From CAZTJA01 sp964613745 (lineage in GTDB: Bacteria; Desulfobacterota; Desulfomonilia; Desulfomonilales; Desulfomonilaceae), in contig CAZTJA010000024.1 of the NCBI GenBank assembly GCA_964613745.1, positions 1-33,342 of the forward strand: 33,342 nt of DNA, read 5' to 3'. The translations under genes and the position numbers were made by a program. How positions within the stretch are numbered: position 1 is the stretch's first letter; every line of letters starts with the position of its first letter. Positions 33,123 to 33,342 of the stretch are shown in pieces. The notes under the pieces are model-generated. The model made no database searches. It had not been told where the DNA came from and was given only the letters and a program-made list of their open reading frames with translations.

Positions 33123-33342
33123 TTGAACAAGTCCGCAGTTTTAGGTCGAACTCCATTATTCGAAGGACTGCCTGAAAAACGGCTTAACGAATTGAGTGCA
33201 ATTTCCATCGAAAAGAGATTCGCCAAGGGTGAATTAGTATTTTCCGAGGGCAGCCCGGCGAATGGTTTTTACATTGTAGCTGCCGGTAGGATTAAGATCT
33301 ATAAAATTTCCGCTGAAGGCAAGGAGCAAATTCTCCATCTCT
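33123..33342 (+). CDS. CRP/FNR-family regulator, probably HcpR (partial, 3' end outside window)
   Basis: Only the first 73 codons are present; the gene runs off the window. The visible part is a cyclic-nucleotide-binding-like beta domain: LGRTPLFEGLPEKRLNELSAISIEKRF, then GELVFSEGSPANGFYIVAAGRIKIYKIS. The DNA-binding helix-turn-helix would lie beyond the end. It begins at a TTG, with AGGAGA at a suitable spacing. Because it neighbours hcp and a matching palindrome is present, I infer an HcpR-type nitrosative-stress activator. Other CRP/FNR roles cannot be excluded from the N-terminal part alone. It is divergent from the siroheme/ferredoxin gene. Confidence 0.8.
   Translation, partial: MNKSAVLGRTPLFEGLPEKRLNELSAISIEKRFAKGELVFSEGSPANGFYIVAAGRIKIYKISAEGKEQILHL

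Noticed and set aside
1..33342. Mobile elements or CRISPR arrays
   Set aside because: No transposase, integrase, terminal repeats or regularly spaced repeats were seen. Gene content looks like stable chromosomal DNA.

Overview
The window looks like chromosomal DNA of an anaerobic Gram-negative bacterium, most plausibly a deltaproteobacterium (Desulfobacterota, Syntrophobacter/Desulfomonile-like). This is inferred from gene content: a class I hybrid-cluster protein with an HcpR-type regulator and a small siroheme/ferredoxin protein, an FmdE protein, an acyl-CoA dehydrogenase, an outer-membrane barrel, MutS2 and a large RpoD. I see no rRNA, tRNA, CRISPR array, insertion sequence or prophage.

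Layout. (1) 373-6751: a probable metal-complex uptake region. On the minus strand lie a FecCD permease, an ABC ATPase and a periplasmic binding protein (overlapping genes), then an outer-membrane barrel with its own promoter and a SAM methyltransferase. FmdE is divergent on the plus strand. (2) 6752-9314: the SAM cycle, with metK upstream of ahcY on the minus strand. (3) 9580-11769: a MalQ-type 4-alpha-glucanotransferase. (4) 11989-15002: an acyl-CoA dehydrogenase, an XRE-cupin regulator, a 516-base gap rich in predicted RNA structure and closed by a strong terminator, and a FabG-like reductase. (5) 15400-16344: two paralogous exported Pro/Cys-rich small proteins behind a leader with terminator-like hairpins. 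(6) 16457-24242: hisA-hisF, mutS2, dnaG and rpoD, ended by a strong terminator. (7) 24319-28569: a soluble multi-PAS histidine kinase divergent from an exported HtrA-like PDZ protease. (8) 28635-33342: a nitrosative-stress locus with hcp, a degenerate HD-domain zinc-ribbon protein, a ferredoxin protein, a PCP_red/siroheme/ferredoxin protein and the 5' part of a CRP/FNR (HcpR-like) regulator. A perfect palindrome TTGACTTAAGTCAA lies upstream of hcp.

How the genes fit together. The ABC operon, barrel, methyltransferase and FmdE suggest import, and perhaps modification, of a metal or metal chelate; the cargo cannot be read from sequence. MetK and AhcY make SAM and clear SAH. The hcp locus fits NO/hydroxylamine detoxification under an FNR-like regulator. 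DnaG and RpoD form the core of the macromolecular synthesis operon.

The least explained parts are the small Pro/Cys-rich exported pair with its hairpin leader, the structured RNA zone at 13.75-14.13 kb, and the HD-like protein that has lost its metal ligands. Several genes appear to start with TTG; starts were chosen from Shine-Dalgarno spacing and may differ from automatic calls.
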